Shown here in pieces: positions 5,887-7,237 of a DNA stretch of 7,237 nt. The first letter of the stretch is position 1. Every line of letters starts with the position of its first letter. This stretch comes from an uncultured Kiloniellales bacterium (GTDB taxonomy: Bacteria > Pseudomonadota > Alphaproteobacteria > Kiloniellales > JAKSDN01): positions 1 to 7,237 of the forward strand of contig CALJXB010000201.1 in NCBI GenBank assembly GCA_937974415.1. Direction: 5' to 3'. Under the pieces are notes generated by a model. The model saw only the letters and a list, made by a program, of their open reading frames with translations. It was not told where the DNA came from and ran no database searches. Position numbers and translations under genes: made by a program.

Positions 5887-6657
5887 ATGGCTGGAACCGA
5901 CAAAGGCCGTTCTCCCGTCACCGGCGGGCCCAGGGTCGTCCTGGTCGACCCCCAGCTTGGCGAGAACATCGGCATGGCGGCGCGCGCCATGCTGAACTGC
6001 GGCCTGACCCGGCTGTGCCTGGTGCGGCCGCGCGACGGCTGGCCCAACCCGGCGGCCGAGGCGGCGGCGGCCGGCGCCAGCGAGGTGCTCGACGGGGCCG
6101 CCGTCTACGACGCGACGCCCGACGCGCTCGCCGGCTGCCGGCGGGTCTACGCCACCACGGCGCGGCCGCGCGACATGGTGAAGCCCGTACTGACACCCCG
6201 CGCCGCGGCCCAGGACATGCGCGCCGCCGAGGGCGCGGGGGCCGCGACGGCGCTGCTGTTCGGCCCGGAGCGCTCGGGGCTCACCAACGACGATCTGGTG
6301 CTGGCCGACCGGGTGATCGCCGTGCCCCTCAACCCGGCCTTCGCCTCCCTCAACCTGGCCCAGGCGGTCCTCATCGTCGGCTACGAATGGTTCCAGGCGG
6401 CCCATGCGGGCCCAAGCGAAAGTCTCGCACTCGGCGGCGGCCTGCCGGCGGAGCGGGGCGAGCTGTTGAATTTTCTCGAGCGTTTGGAGCGGGCGCTCGA
6501 CGGCGGCAACTTTTTCCATCCGCCGGAGAAGCGCGCCAGCATGGTGCGCAACCTGCGCAACATCTTTCTGCGCGGCGACCTGACCGACACGGAAGTGCGC
6601 ACGCTGCACGGTGTCGTCAGCGCGCTTTTGAAGGCCCGGCCGGACGCGGTGGATTAG
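5887..6657 (+). CDS. trmJ: TrmJ-type tRNA 2'-O-methyltransferase (SpoU/TrmH superfamily)
   Basis: Probably methylates the ribose 2'-OH of nucleotide 32 in the tRNA anticodon loop using S-adenosylmethionine. The 256-residue protein has the three SPOUT motifs in order. Motif 1 is DPQLGENIGMAARAMLNCGL (Asn27, Arg33). Motif 2 is LLFGPERSGLTNDDL (124-138; Glu128). Motif 3 is VPLNPAFASLNLAQAV (146-161), which forms the trefoil knot and cofactor site. The C-terminal extension (FLERLERALDGGNFF, then RNLRNIFLR) is typical of TrmJ and helps distinguish it from TrmH and RlmB. An N-terminal stretch of about 14 residues precedes the fold. The Shine-Dalgarno is weak and the gene lies 33 bp after cimA, so co-transcription is likely. 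Its stop is four bases from the stop of the convergent gene on the minus strand. The superfamily is certain; target specificity is inferred. Confidence 0.87.
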   Translation: MAGTDKGRSPVTGGPRVVLVDPQLGENIGMAARAMLNCGLTRLCLVRPRDGWPNPAAEAAAAGASEVLDGAAVYDATPDALAGCRRVYATTARPRDMVKPVLTPRAAAQDMRAAEGAGAATALLFGPERSGLTNDDLVLADRVIAVPLNPAFASLNLAQAVLIVGYEWFQAAHAGPSESLALGGGLPAERGELLNFLERLERALDGGNFFHPPEKRASMVRNLRNIFLRGDLTDTEVRTLHGVVSALLKARPDAVD

Positions 6658-6661
6658 CCTC

Positions 6662-6913
6662 TCAGGTTGTCCCGCTGCCGGCCGCGCCTAAGCCGTGTTC
6701 GATCTTCGCCGCATCCTCCTCGCAGGCCGCCAGCATATCGTCGGGATCGCCGCCGCCGCGCGACACCCGCCGCCCCCAGAGATCCGATCCCTCAACGATC
6801 CAGGCGCCGTAGGACATTTCCTCCATGCGAAAGAACCAGCCGGGCGTCTTGCCCCTGATCGGGAAGTCCTCGAGGATTTCCGCTTCGGACAATTTACGCA
6901 CCCGCGTTTTCAT
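6662..6913 (-). CDS. Small conserved-looking protein of unknown function (83 aa)
   Basis: No named family recognised. The ATG is at 6913-6911. GGAGG abuts the ATG, and AGGGG a few bases further upstream is a better-spaced site; a GTG four codons in is an alternative start. The product is soluble-looking with no signal peptide: a basic N-terminus (MKTRVRKLSEAEILEDFP), then GKTPGWFFRMEE, GAWIVEGSDLWGRRVSRGG, and an acidic helical end (DPDDMLAACEEDAAKIEHG). The aromatic, glycine-rich centre suggests a small beta-sheet fold with a terminal helix. The patterned hydrophobicity, frame-consistent composition and tail-to-tail packing with trmJ (4-bp gap) support a real gene. It is probably the second gene of a leftward pair with the 99-residue membrane protein, 25 bp away. 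Confidence 0.65.
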   Translation of the reverse strand: MKTRVRKLSEAEILEDFPIRGKTPGWFFRMEEMSYGAWIVEGSDLWGRRVSRGGGDPDDMLAACEEDAAKIEHGLGAAGSGTT

Positions 6914-6918
6914 CCTCC

Positions 6919-6930
6919 GCCCCTAGGGGC
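6919..6930. repeat. 12-bp perfect palindrome between the two minus-strand genes
   Basis: GCCCCTAGGGGC is exactly self-complementary. It lies in the 25-bp spacer and overlaps the upstream ribosome-binding region of the 83-aa gene. A tight RNA hairpin is unlikely because the centre leaves too small a loop, so a DNA-level site or chance are the likelier explanations. Confidence 0.3.
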
Positions 6931-6938
6931 ACCCCAAA

Positions 6939-7237
6939 TTATTGCGTCTGATCCCGCTCCGGGGGTGTCGCCCCGGCCTTATCCTCTTTGGACATGCGCC
7001 GCAGCTTGCGGCGAAGCAGCGCCTTGCGCACCTCGGCCTTCAGCCATTCTTCTTCCGAAAGGGCCACGGCGGCTTTCTCGATCAGGTAGAGGTCGAAGAT
7101 GAAGAGGGCGCCGAATGCAAACACTATCAAAGCGCCGCCCATCTTGCCGTTTGAGAGGAGGCCAAAGGCGAAGGCCAAACAAATCAAAGCGAACCCTGCG
7201 TTTGCAAAGCGGGCGATCAGTTTCAGATACCTTGGCA
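6939..7237 (-). CDS. Small two-helix membrane protein of unknown function (5' end at window edge)
   Basis: No named family recognised. The reading frame stays open to the right edge, where the first, incomplete codon ends in TG. An ATG straddling the edge would give a protein of about 99 residues beginning MPRYLKLIARFANAGF. An internal TTG at 7187 is therefore not the likely start. Two hydrophobic segments (about residues 8-27 and 33-55, counting from that start) are separated by SNGKMG. The rest is a charged, helical cytoplasmic tail with SEEEWLKAEV and a basic stretch, LLRRKLRRMSKEDK. Flanking basic residues suggest both termini are in the cytoplasm. It is followed by the 83-residue gene after 25 bp, so the two probably form a leftward operon. 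Confidence 0.65.
   Translation of the reverse strand, partial: PRYLKLIARFANAGFALICLAFAFGLLSNGKMGGALIVFAFGALFIFDLYLIEKAAVALSEEEWLKAEVRKALLRRKLRRMSKEDKAGATPPERDQTQ

Noticed and set aside
4267..6609. A 780-codon open frame on the minus strand, antisense to cimA and trmJ
   Set aside because: Typical of high-GC DNA opposite strongly biased genes. Both plus-strand proteins carry complete family motifs, and the antisense product is low-complexity with no recognisable domain.
6939..7187. TTG at 7187 as the start of the small membrane protein
   Set aside because: The same frame continues open and protein-like for 17 further residues to the window edge, where a codon ending in TG fits an ATG start.

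Overview
The window is high-GC, Gram-negative DNA that reads as an alphaproteobacterium, probably Rhodospirillales-like. The strongest lineage marker is a SciP-type (DUF1153) protein, a family confined to Alphaproteobacteria. The citramalate synthase followed by a TrmJ-type RNA methyltransferase, and the small conserved proteins on the right, also fit. No genus can be named from the sequence alone.

Layout. (1) Left, minus strand: the N-terminal half of glutaminyl-tRNA synthetase (glnS), running off the window edge. (2) A 368-bp divergent intergenic region. (3) Plus strand, about 1.1-3.6 kb: a 60-aa membrane microprotein (A); a predicted lipoprotein with a PDZ domain and an M48-like domain whose HExxH motif reads HFAGH, so the catalytic Glu is lost; an AT-rich promoter island; a second 60-aa microprotein (B), clearly paralogous to A; and a Flp-type (type IVb) pilin. 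(4) 3859-4140: the SciP-like regulator. (5) 4243-6657: cimA and trmJ, probably co-transcribed. (6) Right end, minus strand: two small conserved-looking proteins of unknown function, converging on trmJ; the distal one is cut by the window edge by about one base.

How it may work together. The outer genes are housekeeping: tRNA charging, isoleucine precursor synthesis and tRNA 2'-O-methylation. The middle 3 kb looks like an accessory envelope/surface block. The two microproteins flank an apparently inactivated M48 protein, and the second lies just upstream of an orphan pilin gene. The two microprotein genes share an 11-bp upstream motif (TATATTACCAA). The island before microprotein B also carries TTAACCAT, an element reported upstream of CtrA-regulated genes in Caulobacter. 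With a SciP-like (CtrA-antagonist family) gene immediately downstream, this suggests, as inference only, a cell-cycle-timed surface or pilus module.

The most novel material is the microprotein pair around the M48 pseudoprotease candidate and their shared upstream motif. No tRNA or rRNA gene, CRISPR array, insertion sequence or integrase was seen.
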